Below are positions 1-8,813 of a DNA stretch of 54,967 nt, in pieces. Position 1 is the first letter of the stretch; each line of letters opens with the position of its first letter. Position numbers and translations under genes: made by a program. The DNA lies in assembly GCA_021295815.1 (NCBI GenBank), contig JAGWBQ010000017.1:1-54967 (forward strand), read 5' to 3'. This stretch comes from Gemmatimonadota bacterium. Lineage in GTDB: Bacteria; Gemmatimonadota; Gemmatimonadetes; Longimicrobiales; Gaopeijiaceae. Under the pieces are notes generated by a model. The model ran no database searches and was not told the origin of the DNA. It was given only the letters and a program-made list of their open reading frames with translations.

Positions 1-846
1 CGCGGCTGTCCGGGGACAGCGATCACGGTGTTCGACTGGAAATTGGACCGCATCACGAGGCTGGACCGAGACGGCAACTTGATCGACACTCGGGCGCTTG
101 CCGTGACCGGAGTGCAACCGTATGGCAGCCCCACCTGCTCGCCCGACGGCAATCTGGTTTTTGCTCCGTGGCCGGACGACGAGTGGAGCATCGAGCAGAG
201 GGTAGCCGACCGTGAGGCATATCGTTGGAACATGACGGTGAGTTGGGAACGGTATAATGACGGCGTAGTAACGCTGGCGCAGGGAATCCCCGGAACGGAG
301 CGCCGACGCTATGCCCACACTTCCGGTCCGAGAACGTGGGGGAAAGACATGGCCTTCGCGGTCACGGCCACCGGCGTCTGGTACGGATCGGCCGATGACT
401 ACGAACTCGAACATGTGGATTGGAACGGTAGAGTCACCCGCATCGTGCGATGGGCGGGGCCGGATCTCGAAGTCACGCGCGAGCACCTGAACCGCTTCCG
501 GGACGCCTACCTGGCCCGGTACGAAACACCTGAGGAACGCCGACGCTTCGAGAGGGAACGGTGGCCGTGGATTCGGGACGACGTTCCGGAGCGCTTTCCC
601 GCCTATGTATCAGAGGGCCTCGTGTCGCTCCCGGACGGCAGCGTGTGGGTGGTGCCACACCCCTGGCGAGACATGGGTGGCGACGAGTTCCACTTGTTGG
701 GTCCGGACGGCGATTGGCTCCATCGCCTCACGATCCCGTCCGGCCGAACCCTGCTCGACGCCGGTCCGGGCTGGGTACTGCTGCTTGAACAAGGCGAGTT
801 CGACGAACAGAGCGTGGCTGTCTACGAGTTGGTGGAGGGCTCCTGA
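1..846 (+). CDS. 6-bladed beta-propeller protein, C-terminal part (5' end outside window)
   Basis: The frame is open from the first base, so this is the C-terminal ~280 residues of a larger protein; the GTG at 28 is not a convincing start. It shows repeated beta-propeller strands such as RLDRDGNLIDTRAL and HVDWNGRVTRIVRW, and a late 'RFPAYVSEGLVSLPDGSVWV' segment typical of exported NHL/6-bladed propellers of this genome type. It closely resembles the frameshifted propeller at 38810-39974: QGIPG, WGK/R, PDLEVT and RFPAY segments align in the same order. Such proteins are usually exported and of unknown ligand. The N-terminal signal cannot be seen. Confidence 0.75.
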   Translation, partial: RGCPGTAITVFDWKLDRITRLDRDGNLIDTRALAVTGVQPYGSPTCSPDGNLVFAPWPDDEWSIEQRVADREAYRWNMTVSWERYNDGVVTLAQGIPGTERRRYAHTSGPRTWGKDMAFAVTATGVWYGSADDYELEHVDWNGRVTRIVRWAGPDLEVTREHLNRFRDAYLARYETPEERRRFERERWPWIRDDVPERFPAYVSEGLVSLPDGSVWVVPHPWRDMGGDEFHLLGPDGDWLHRLTIPSGRTLLDAGPGWVLLLEQGEFDEQSVAVYELVEGS

Positions 847-1125
847 TCAGCGCATGACTCGCGAAAGGGTTGGCGGCTCGATTCCGAGCCGAAGGTTTCG
901 CATCGGGGATTCCCTCATGTTCCCCGGTTGCTCCGACGCACCGGAACCTGCTACTCGACAGGATCCATCCACGCCGTCGGATGCCCCACGTGAAGTTGTG
1001 GTGACCACGACCATGACGACAGAAGATCTCGCGAGCGAACGCGTCTGTCTCGATCAAGGAGGACCTCACGTACTCGAAGCGGAAGCGGCATCTGAGAATG
1101 CGGCAACGGGCTTTCTGACCGTTGA

Positions 1126-1560
1126 TCACGGAAGAACCTGCTCCTGCTCGTCGAATTCCAAGGAAGAGCCGAAAGGTTCATGGCGCTGCGGACGAGCACG
1201 TACGCGCCGGACGAACTCGTCCCGCTGGTGCTCGGGCTGGCCCGCAACCTTCAGGCGGAGGACATGGCGGCGCAGTTGGCGGCGGTTCGTCGGCCGGTGG
1301 ACGAACACCGGGACCCGGAGCTGAGCCGATTCATGGCGGAAAAGGTGAACAACACGCTAGGTTTGAGGAAGTATCCGGAAGAAATGAAAACGGAGGGAGC
1401 GAAGATAATGGCGGAAGTGGTCGACGTGTTCCAGCGCAGCTTGGACGATCTGGTCGAGAGGGGAAGGCAGCAGGGCATGCAGCAAGGGGCTCGGGAAGAA
1501 CGCGTGTCGGTCCTGCACCGGCAGGTCGCACGCAGGTTCGGCAACGATGCGGCCGGTTGA
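1126..1560 (+). pseudogene. Remnant of Rpn-family (PD-(D/E)XK) recombination-promoting nuclease
   Basis: Reading from just after a TGA at 1123, the frame gives LLLLVEFQGRAERFMALRTS, the motif of Rpn/YhgA-like putative transposases, where the E of VEFQ belongs to the nuclease core. It is followed by an all-helical middle and a C-terminal GRQQGMQQGAREE...RRFG tail typical of the family's DUF4351-like end. No ATG precedes the nuclease motif in this frame; the first ATG (1180) lies after it. The N-terminal ~100 residues of a normal protein are therefore missing or out of frame. The upstream gap 847-1125 holds no convincing gene, but may contain decayed pieces of the same N-terminus. The last 14 nt overlap the next gene. 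I read it as a dead gene. Confidence 0.6.
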
Positions 1561-3214
1561 AGAGCCCCCCGAAGCCGAGGTGACTTACCCGTTCGGGGTC
1601 GATCCGAATATCGCCCGGGCGCGAACTCTCCCGGCGGAAATCTACCGAAGCGCGGCCGTCTTCGACCGGGCCCGCGAACGCATCTTCGCGCGCAGTTGGC
1701 AGCCCGTCGGAGAGCTGGCGAGTCTGAAGGCGCCCGGACGTGTCGTCCCCCTGACCATGCTCGAGGGCTGCCTGGACGAGCCCTTGGTTCTGACGAGGGC
1801 CGAAGACGGAGAGCCGCACTGTCTGAGCAACGTCTGCACCCACCGGGGGGCCTTGGTGGTGGAGGGCGAAGGCCACCGGCAGAGTCTCCGCTGTCGGTAT
1901 CACGGCCGCCGCTTCGGGCTCGACGGCCGCATGAGGTTCATGCCTGAATTCGAGGAAGCGGAAGGTTTCCCCTCGCCGGCCGACGATCTGCCTCGCGCCC
2001 CGTTGCGGGAATGGGGGCCGCTCTTCTTCGCCTCGATCGACCCGGGATGGCCCTTCGAGGAGTGGATCGCCCCGGTCGAGGAGCGGACGGACTGGCTCCG
2101 GCCTCACCGCTTCATACTCGATCCGACCCGCTCGAGCGACTATCTGATCGAAGCCAACTGGGCCCTCTACTGCGACAATTTCCTCGAGGGCTTCCACCTT
2201 CCCTACGTGCACGGAGCCAGCCTCGGCGACAAAATCGACTACGCCGGCTACCGCACCGAGCTCTTCGACTGGTGTAACGTACAGGTCGGCACCGCACGGC
2301 GCGACGAACCTGCGTTCGATCCGCCCGTCGGCCATCCCGACGAGGGCGAGCGCGTGGCCGCCTGGTACTTCTGGCTCTTCCCGAACATCATGCTCAACTT
2401 CTACCCCTGGGGACTCTCGCTCAACGTGGTCCAGCCCCTGTCGCCATCCCGGACCCGCGTGCTCTTCCGGTCTTTCGTCGGAGATGCCGCCAAGCTGGAT
2501 CAGGGGGCCGGAGCCGAACTTCACCGCATCGAGATGGAGGACGAGGAGATCGTGGAATCGGCGCAGCGGGGCGTCAGGTCGCGACTATACGACCGAGGCC
2601 GCTACTCCCCGACCCGCGAAGAGGGGCCTCATCATTTCCACCGCCTCCTTGCCCGATTCCTGGCGGTCTGGGCGGCGCTCTTCTGCCTTGCCGCCATCGC
2701 CGCTCCGGCCGACGCCCAGAGGCGCGGCCGACCCCAACCCGCGGAGCGAGGGTGGCCTCCCATCCTCGTCGGATTGCATGCGGGCAGCGACAACCTCTCC
2801 AACGCTAGCACTCTCGGAGCGCACGTGGTCATTCCCGTGCTCCCGGGCGGGCAGGTCGAGCTGGGAGGAAACGCGGACATCTTCTTTCTCAACGACCTGC
2901 GTGAGCGACAATTCAACCTGGACGGCTACCTTTACCCGCTCTCCTGGTTCGGAACGGAGGCGGGGCCCTACGCGGGCGGAGGGATCGGCTGGCGCAACAC
3001 CATCTTTCTTGGAGATACCGAGAGGTCGACCCGGAGCTCCTACAGCGTCGTCGCCGGTGTGCGTTCGGCCGTGGTGGGGCCGGTAAGCTTGCGCATCGAG
3101 GCCCGTTGGATTTTCGTGGAGGACGTCGAGTACGATTCCCGCCATCTCACGATCGGGGCCAGCTTCCCGCTCTGGGGGCGCGGTAGTCGCGGACCGTTCC
3201 AGCCGGGAGGGTAA
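1547..3214 (+). CDS. Rieske ring-hydroxylating oxygenase alpha-like domain fused in frame to a signal-peptide/beta-barrel protein
   Basis: This 555-codon frame holds two unlike proteins. Residues 1-~368 are a complete Rieske non-heme iron oxygenase: [2Fe-2S] ligands C97, H99, C116, H119 (CTHRG and CRYH), and a mononuclear iron site with H217 and H222 in DNFLEGFHLPYVH. It ends in GRYSPTREEGPHHFHRLL, which looks like the natural C-terminus of choline-monooxygenase-like members. Residues ~367-390 then read as a signal peptide (hydrophobic FLAVWAALFCLAAIAAPADA, cleavage before Q). They are followed by ~160 residues of alternating beta-strands like a small outer-membrane barrel (GPYAGGGIGWRN, SLRIEARWIF). 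No stop or ATG lies at the junction near 2645. A signal peptide in mid-protein is odd: either two genes lost their boundary (real or assembly indel) or the barrel is made from a non-ATG start. Substrate unknown. Confidence 0.8.
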   Translation: MRPVEEPPEAEVTYPFGVDPNIARARTLPAEIYRSAAVFDRARERIFARSWQPVGELASLKAPGRVVPLTMLEGCLDEPLVLTRAEDGEPHCLSNVCTHRGALVVEGEGHRQSLRCRYHGRRFGLDGRMRFMPEFEEAEGFPSPADDLPRAPLREWGPLFFASIDPGWPFEEWIAPVEERTDWLRPHRFILDPTRSSDYLIEANWALYCDNFLEGFHLPYVHGASLGDKIDYAGYRTELFDWCNVQVGTARRDEPAFDPPVGHPDEGERVAAWYFWLFPNIMLNFYPWGLSLNVVQPLSPSRTRVLFRSFVGDAAKLDQGAGAELHRIEMEDEEIVESAQRGVRSRLYDRGRYSPTREEGPHHFHRLLARFLAVWAALFCLAAIAAPADAQRRGRPQPAERGWPPILVGLHAGSDNLSNASTLGAHVVIPVLPGGQVELGGNADIFFLNDLRERQFNLDGYLYPLSWFGTEAGPYAGGGIGWRNTIFLGDTERSTRSSYSVVAGVRSAVVGPVSLRIEARWIFVEDVEYDSRHLTIGASFPLWGRGSRGPFQPGG

Positions 3215-3302
3215 CCGCCGCCTCGCCGGGCGGCTAAGCCGGCGACCTGCGGACGGACCTCTCACGGCATTCGAACGGCGCTGTATCCGCGGTTGGCCCC
3301 GG

Positions 3303-4826
3303 TCAGGCCAGAAGCTCGTCCACGTCGGCCCCGGTCGGGATCCCCCAGTCTTCGCGGTAGCCGAAGGTCTCGCGGATCGAATTTCCGTGGAAGTGGCCGT
3401 CCAGAACCTCGAGGTGATCGGCGGTGAGCAGGGCGGGGTGGGGGACTCCGCAGGCTCGGCTGATCAGCTTCAGCTCCTTGCGCAGGGTGACGACGTAATT
3501 TGCAAGCCTGCCTGCCTTGCTTGTCGGATCGAGCCCGCGCACGAGCCATCGGTTCTGGGTCGCCACGCCGGTCGGGCAGTGCCCGGTATGGCAGCGTTGG
3601 GCCTGGATGCACCCGACCGCCATCATCGCCTCTCTCCCCACGGCGATCATGTCCGCGCCGAGACTGAACGCCACGGAAGCGGTCTGTGGGAAACCCAACT
3701 TGCCCGAGCCGATCCAGACCACGTTCTGGTTGACGCCTCGCTCGGCGAAGACGCGATAGACCCTGCTGAAGGCGACCTTGAAGGGTAGCGCCACATGGTC
3801 GGCGAACGAGAACGGGGCCGCGCCCGTGCCGCCCTCGCCTCCGTCGATGGAGATGAAATCCACGCCCCGATCCTCCTCGGCCATATGCTCGGCCAGCTCT
3901 TCCCAGAACCCGAGCTGACCCACGGCGGACTTGATGCCGACCGGAAGGCCCGAACTCTCGGCCAGTTCCTCCACGAAGTCGAGCATCCCGTCCACGCAGG
4001 AGAACTCGCGGTGATAGTGCGGACTGACCACGCTGCGCCCTAGCTCGACCCCGCGGATGCCGGCGATCTCGGCGGTCACCTTCTCGGCGGGCAGCACCCC
4101 GCCCAGTCCGGGTTTGGCGCCCTGGCTGAGCTTGATTTCGACGGCCCTGATAGGGTGGGCGTCCACCTTCTCCATGAACTCGGCCCGATCGAAGCCGCCG
4201 TCCGGAGCTCGAGCGCCGAAGTAGCCCGTGCCGAGCTGCCAGATCAGCTCGCCGCCATTGAGGTGGTAGGAGGCGACGCCGCCCTCGCCGGTGTTGTGCA
4301 GACAGCCGGCGATCTCAGCGCCCCGGTTCATCGCCTCGACGGCGGCGGCCGAGAGCGAGCCGAAGCTCATCCCGCTCACACCCACGACCGAGCGCGGCCT
4401 GAAGGCGAGTCGCCGGCCCCGACGCCCACCCAGCACTCGCGCGCATGGCAGGAGATAGCGGTCACTCCCTCGGGCGACTCCGTCCGCGTCGGCCGTCCCG
4501 TCCTCCGGTCTCTGCAGGGTGTCGTGCTTGATGATCAAGTAGTTGCTGGAACGCTCCAGGTCGTTGTCGGTCCCGAAGCCGGAATAGTTGTTCTGCCCTT
4601 TCGCGGAGGCGTAGATCCAGCTTCGCTGATCACGCGAAAATGGGCGTTCCTCGTCGTTGGATGTGACGATGTACTGGCGCAGCTCCGGCCCGACCATCTC
4701 CAGGAGATACCGCAGATGGCCGATGATGGGGAAGTTCCTCAGGACCGCGTGTCGCTTCTGGGCGATATCGTAGATGGCGAGGACCACGAGTCCGCCGAAG
4801 ACGAGAATGAGGATGAGCGGAGTCAT
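3303..4826 (-). CDS. FMN-binding glutamate synthase family protein
   Basis: 507 residues matching the stand-alone, membrane-anchored relatives of the glutamate synthase FMN domain (archaeal-type GltB-like). Residues 3-19 form one N-terminal transmembrane segment. The TIM-barrel section carries GVSGMSFGSLSAAAVEAMNRG, NTGEGG, KLSQGAKPGLGG and the FMN-phosphate region SIDGGEGGTGAAP. A [3Fe-4S] cluster site is visible at C406, C412 and C417 (CIQAQRCHTGHCPTGVATQ). There is no glutaminase domain, so ammonia or another donor would be needed and the true reaction is uncertain. It converges with the Rieske fusion gene; the 88 nt between them are GC-rich with a weak inverted repeat. Confidence 0.88.
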   Translation of the reverse strand: MTPLILILVFGGLVVLAIYDIAQKRHAVLRNFPIIGHLRYLLEMVGPELRQYIVTSNDEERPFSRDQRSWIYASAKGQNNYSGFGTDNDLERSSNYLIIKHDTLQRPEDGTADADGVARGSDRYLLPCARVLGGRRGRRLAFRPRSVVGVSGMSFGSLSAAAVEAMNRGAEIAGCLHNTGEGGVASYHLNGGELIWQLGTGYFGARAPDGGFDRAEFMEKVDAHPIRAVEIKLSQGAKPGLGGVLPAEKVTAEIAGIRGVELGRSVVSPHYHREFSCVDGMLDFVEELAESSGLPVGIKSAVGQLGFWEELAEHMAEEDRGVDFISIDGGEGGTGAAPFSFADHVALPFKVAFSRVYRVFAERGVNQNVVWIGSGKLGFPQTASVAFSLGADMIAVGREAMMAVGCIQAQRCHTGHCPTGVATQNRWLVRGLDPTSKAGRLANYVVTLRKELKLISRACGVPHPALLTADHLEVLDGHFHGNSIRETFGYREDWGIPTGADVDELLA

Positions 4827-4881
4827 GCCGAAGGTCCGCGAATGCTTCGTCCGCGGGCTGCTGGAGGTACGTCCACGGCCG

Positions 4882-5700
4882 TTACGTCCAGATGTGGTTT
4901 AGGTAGCGCTCGGGGGCGTTCAGGAAATCCCGAACCAGGTTGACCGGTTCGAGATCGTCGAAAGCGGCATGGACGATCGGGACCTCGTCGAACGAGAGCA
5001 GGTCGGCCCCGGGTATCGCCATGAGAATGGGCGAGTGCGTGGCAATGACGAACTGGGACCCGTCATCCACCGCTGCCTTGAGCATGCTCATGAATCCGAG
5101 CTGGCTCTGAGGCGAGAGAGCGGCCTCGGGCTCGTCGAGCAGGAAGAGACCTCGAGGCGAAAGCCGCTTGGCGAAGAGGTTGAGGAAGGCTTCGCCGTGC
5201 GACCGGGCGTCGGGATCGTTTCCGTAAGCGCTCGTCAAGGCGCCGAGCGAAGCGAGGTGGGTCCCCCGCGCCAGCGTCCGCGCCAGATCCGACGCTTCCG
5301 CGAATTCCTCGTCCACCCGGACCAGTTCGGCCTCGTGATCGCTCCGGGTGCGAGCGACCTTCCTCTGGAATCCGAAGAAATCCTCCGCTCTCAGAAAGAA
5401 GCCGCGCCGGTTGCGCCGCCTCCAGGTGATAACGAGCTCCTTGGCGAGCTCCCTCTGCCGGGCCAGCGTCGGGTCGGTCTCCAACCTTGCCGAACCTACC
5501 GCGGGCAACTCGCACGCGATCGCGAGCGCTTCCAGAAAGGTGGACTTCCCGCTGCCGTTCTCCCCCACCAGAAAGGTGACCTGGCTGGAGATTTCGAGCC
5601 GCTTCAGGGTGGCGACGGCGGGAACGGTGAACGGGAACTTCCCGGATCGCGCCGCAGGCGACGGGCGCCGGGTCACAGCGACCAACTGCGCGGCGCTCAT
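4882..5700 (-). CDS. AAA/ABC-type ATPase (predicted ATPase, COG3910-like)
   Basis: A 272-residue single-domain ATPase. It has a Walker A GENGSGKST (about residues 46-54), an ABC-like middle region, a Walker B LFLLDEPEAALS (about 185-196) and a switch histidine in ATHSPIL (about 222). This is the compact SMC/ABC-like family of predicted ATPases often found alone; its substrate is not known. I chose the ATG at 5700 rather than an in-frame TTG at 5724, but neither has a clear ribosome binding site. Its 3' end is 55 nt from the glutamate synthase-like gene on the same strand. Confidence 0.82.
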   Translation of the reverse strand: MSAAQLVAVTRRPSPAARSGKFPFTVPAVATLKRLEISSQVTFLVGENGSGKSTFLEALAIACELPAVGSARLETDPTLARQRELAKELVITWRRRNRRGFFLRAEDFFGFQRKVARTRSDHEAELVRVDEEFAEASDLARTLARGTHLASLGALTSAYGNDPDARSHGEAFLNLFAKRLSPRGLFLLDEPEAALSPQSQLGFMSMLKAAVDDGSQFVIATHSPILMAIPGADLLSFDEVPIVHAAFDDLEPVNLVRDFLNAPERYLNHIWT

Positions 5701-5806
5701 TAACGGTCGGCGGTCCGCAGACAACGGCCGATGGTCCGCGGACGTCGTTCCGCAGGAGGCTCCACGGACTGCTCGGCTCCGTTCGGCATCCGCCTGGCTT
5801 CGAAAC

Positions 5807-8506
5807 TCAGAACTCGCGCTTGAGCTGGAGAAGAAGAAGCCGTCCGATATCGGGGGCGCCCACGAATTCCGTGTGCCGGTGGTTCAGGATGTTGGATCCT
5901 GTGAGACCGATGCTGGTTCCCGCCCAGCCCGGAAGGTCGAACCGCACGGAGGCGTCGACGACGGCGTAGGCGTCTATTTTTCCGATGTAGACCCCGGAGT
6001 TCATGGGGAAGGAACCTGTGGCACGGACCTTGAGCCGAGCCGAGAAACCGCGCTCGAAGTCGTCGAAGCCGGCCCCGACGGAGCCCTTGTGGCGCGGCGC
6101 GTTCACCGCAACGTCGTGTACCGAGCCGCAGCTGCCGTCGTCGTTCAAATCGAAGCAGTCCGAGCTGAGGTGGGAGTATGAGCCGTCGATCTGAAATCGG
6201 TCGTCGAGCAGGAAGCGAAAGCCCAGATCCGCGCCCCAGTACTCGACCTCTCCGTAGTTCCTGTAGGAGAGTACCAGATCCGAACTCCCCTCCCCGTCGG
6301 GAGCCACCGTGCCCAGAGCGCCCGAGCTCAGCGAGCGAGCGAGCGTAGTCGCGCGGAGAGGCGTGATCGCGCCTTGGTCGATGAGCTCCTGCAGTCTGCT
6401 GAGAACGAAGCGCTCCACGCTGGCGGCGTCGAGGAATACGTTGGGCGACTCGATCTTGAGGCTGCCCATGAAATCCCGCGCCCGCGCAGCGAACAGATCC
6501 ACGGAGACCAGGAGTTTGCGGCCCAGGACGCCCTTGTAGCCGACCTCGGCGGTGTTGTGGATGGTCGAACGCAGAGGCTCGGCCCCCTCGGGCAGGCCGT
6601 CCACCGCCACGTAGGGGTCGGTGGATCCGGACTGAGCGGCCACCAGGTCGAACGTGCGCAGTACGGTGACCAGTTCCGGGTCGCCCTCCCCGCCCGGACC
6701 GTACAGGAGTGCGCGAAGCTCGGCGGGTACCACGAGGTCCACAAGCCGATTCCAGACCGCCGTTCCGTTCGCCGGCAACCGTCCCGCGACGATCGGCGAG
6801 TACATGCAGAGCGAGAGATAGCCGCTCTCGCAGCGGTCCCCGTAGGTGAACCCGTCGACGGCGCCCCGCCCCCTGAGCTGGAAGGGCAGCGCCCGCGGCC
6901 CCATCGGAATAAGGCTGAGCGGCAGGTCTACGAAGAGGTTGTTGGTCGAGGGCGTCGCGAAGGCCCGGTTCACGGTGGCTCGGAAGCTGTGATCCGTAGT
7001 GGGTTTGACGACGAGCGCGATCCTGGGTGAGAGGTTCAGTTCATCGAGGCGGGCATGCCGGTCGATGCGCAGGGCCGTGACCAGGTCGAGCCTCTCGGAG
7101 AGCCGGGTGACGGAGTGGAGGTAGCCACCGACCTCGACCCAGTCATCGTCGTCCTCGAAACGGCCGTTGATGGTGCCTTCGGTACGTGGAGTGGTGGTGG
7201 TGAGATCGAGGCCGTAAATGAAGCTCTGCGCCCCGTCCCGAAGCTCGATTCCGTGCTGGAACTGGCCGCTCGACGAGCTGGAGCGGTCGACGAGTTTCTT
7301 GCCGGTGCGGAGGAGGTACGACTCGCCCGCATTGTTGCCGTTGTGGAAGAGCTGCGCGAAGAAACGTCCGCTCGAGAAGCGCGCCTGAGCGTACCAGGTC
7401 GTCCAGTCAACCCCCTGAAGAGCACCGATCTCACTGAGTTCGATGCTGCTCGGGGTCCGGTTGAGGCCGCTGGCCACCACGAGCGATCCCCCACCGAAGC
7501 GCCAGTCGACCCTTCCGTCCACCGATCCCCGCTTGTTCAAGGGAAGCCGGTTGCCGATGCGCGGATTCGACGGATCGATCAGGGCCGCGGCCTTTTCGAA
7601 AGGATCTTCGTGCTCGAAGTCGCGTCCCGAAAAGTACTGGCCGGAGATCTTGAAACCGAGATTGTCGCTGAGCGCGTGCGCGGTCCGGAACTGGCCGTGC
7701 AGAACGGTCCGCTCGCCTCCCATCAGAGAAACCGTCGTGCCGGTGCGGTCGAGCGGGGAGGTGGTGACGATGTGCATGACCCCGGAAGCCGCGTTTGGTC
7801 CGTAGAGGGCCGCGCCCGGTCCCAGCGACACCTCGATGCGCTCGATGTCGAGCTCGGTCGTGGGAATCATGTGGTGCGCGTTGAAACGCATGGACGGGAC
7901 GCGGGCATAACGGTTGTCGACGATCGTCAGCAACGTTCCGGACATGACGGCGTTGAATCCGCGAGCCACCACGGTGTGCTGGTTCAGCCCGGTGCGAACC
8001 GCATCCACTCCCGGCAGCGAGCGTACGTGCTCGACGGGAACGAGGGTGGAGATTCTGGCCATCTCGAAGGCGGAAACGCTGCCTACCGACGCCGGTGCTT
8101 CCAACGCCTTCTCTCGGGTGCGCGAAGCCGTGACCACGATCGGATTGAGCTGCAGGGAGCGGGGCACTAGCGAGATCTCGATCGGACCGGCCGCGACGCG
8201 GGCCTCCACGCCCTCCATGCGCATCGTCTCGTAACCGATACGGGAAATGAACAGGGTGTGAGCGCCTTCGGCGACCGAGATCAGAAAACGCCCGTCGTCG
8301 TTGGTGACGTGCAGGTCTTCGCTGCCCGGCAGAGTGATCGAGGCTCCCGGCACCGCTTCGCCGGTTTCGGCGTCGACGACCCGACCGACGATCCGGCCGT
8401 CCTGTGCCGCGAGCTCCTCGCCGAGGCCGAAAAGCGAGGCTCCGCACACGGCTGCTAGGATTACCCGACGAAACCTGCTTTCCGGGGTGCGAATCGATCC
8501 GATCAT
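5807..8506 (-). CDS. TonB-dependent outer-membrane receptor with CarboxypepD-like regulatory domain
   Basis: About 899 residues. A signal peptide (1-35, ending LAAQ) is followed by a carboxypeptidase-regulatory-like beta-sandwich (~37-115, GRVVDAETGEAVPGASI). Next comes a plug domain with IVVTASR and the conserved LGPGAALYGPNAASGV segment. A long beta-barrel then ends in LLLLQLKREF with a terminal phenylalanine as required for outer-membrane insertion. The frame stays open upstream to 8962, but the ATG at 8506 starts directly before a normal signal peptide and avoids overlap with the divergent gene. It imports an unidentified large substrate across the outer membrane. The neighbouring Asp-box protein is divergent and may share control. 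Confidence 0.9.
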   Translation of the reverse strand: MIGSIRTPESRFRRVILAAVCGASLFGLGEELAAQDGRIVGRVVDAETGEAVPGASITLPGSEDLHVTNDDGRFLISVAEGAHTLFISRIGYETMRMEGVEARVAAGPIEISLVPRSLQLNPIVVTASRTREKALEAPASVGSVSAFEMARISTLVPVEHVRSLPGVDAVRTGLNQHTVVARGFNAVMSGTLLTIVDNRYARVPSMRFNAHHMIPTTELDIERIEVSLGPGAALYGPNAASGVMHIVTTSPLDRTGTTVSLMGGERTVLHGQFRTAHALSDNLGFKISGQYFSGRDFEHEDPFEKAAALIDPSNPRIGNRLPLNKRGSVDGRVDWRFGGGSLVVASGLNRTPSSIELSEIGALQGVDWTTWYAQARFSSGRFFAQLFHNGNNAGESYLLRTGKKLVDRSSSSSGQFQHGIELRDGAQSFIYGLDLTTTTPRTEGTINGRFEDDDDWVEVGGYLHSVTRLSERLDLVTALRIDRHARLDELNLSPRIALVVKPTTDHSFRATVNRAFATPSTNNLFVDLPLSLIPMGPRALPFQLRGRGAVDGFTYGDRCESGYLSLCMYSPIVAGRLPANGTAVWNRLVDLVVPAELRALLYGPGGEGDPELVTVLRTFDLVAAQSGSTDPYVAVDGLPEGAEPLRSTIHNTAEVGYKGVLGRKLLVSVDLFAARARDFMGSLKIESPNVFLDAASVERFVLSRLQELIDQGAITPLRATTLARSLSSGALGTVAPDGEGSSDLVLSYRNYGEVEYWGADLGFRFLLDDRFQIDGSYSHLSSDCFDLNDDGSCGSVHDVAVNAPRHKGSVGAGFDDFERGFSARLKVRATGSFPMNSGVYIGKIDAYAVVDASVRFDLPGWAGTSIGLTGSNILNHRHTEFVGAPDIGRLLLLQLKREF

Positions 8507-8553
8507 GTCTCTTGCCCGGGTGAGCCGCCCCGCGAACCGGCGCCGCCTGTTCA

Positions 8554-8582
8554 AGGTTAGACGATAAGCGGGGCCGATGCAA
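8554..8582 (-). promoter_or_regulatory. Candidate sigma70-type promoter for the TonB receptor
   Basis: On the minus strand a TTGCAT hexamer and a TAACCT hexamer are separated by 17 nt, about 50 nt upstream of the TonB receptor ATG. Position and spacing fit a housekeeping promoter; the -10 match is partial. Confidence 0.35.
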
Positions 8583-8645
8583 ATGGGGCAGCGGGGGTGG
8601 GGTGTGTCGGCCCGGCCGTCAAGGGGGAGCGCCTGGCCGAGGCGC

Positions 8646-8680
8646 GGTCCGCCTTCGGGGGTTTGGGGCCTTGGCGGACC
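8646..8680. repeat. Inverted repeat in the 5' leader of the Asp-box protein gene
   Basis: GGTCCGCC at 8646-8653 and GGCGGACC at 8673-8680 are perfect 8-nt complements around a 19-nt G-rich spacer. It lies in the 307-nt divergent intergenic region between the TonB receptor and the Asp-box gene. It could be an operator or a leader hairpin. Apart from this and the candidate promoter at 8554-8582, I see nothing else convincing in that gap. Confidence 0.45.
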
Positions 8681-8813
8681 ACCGCACCGACGAGCGAGGC
8701 TGGCGCTGCCGGCACGCCTGCCCGATAATACATCCGCCGAGAACACATCCGGTCCCCCTCGAAGCGGCGCCCGACTCGAGGGATCGCCCGCGAACCTCCG
8801 AGCCCGCATCGCC

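Noticed and set aside
3215-3302. Rho-independent terminator between the Rieske fusion and the glutamate synthase-like gene
   Set aside because: Only a weak 6-bp GC stem (GCCGCC/GGCGGC) with no U-tract.
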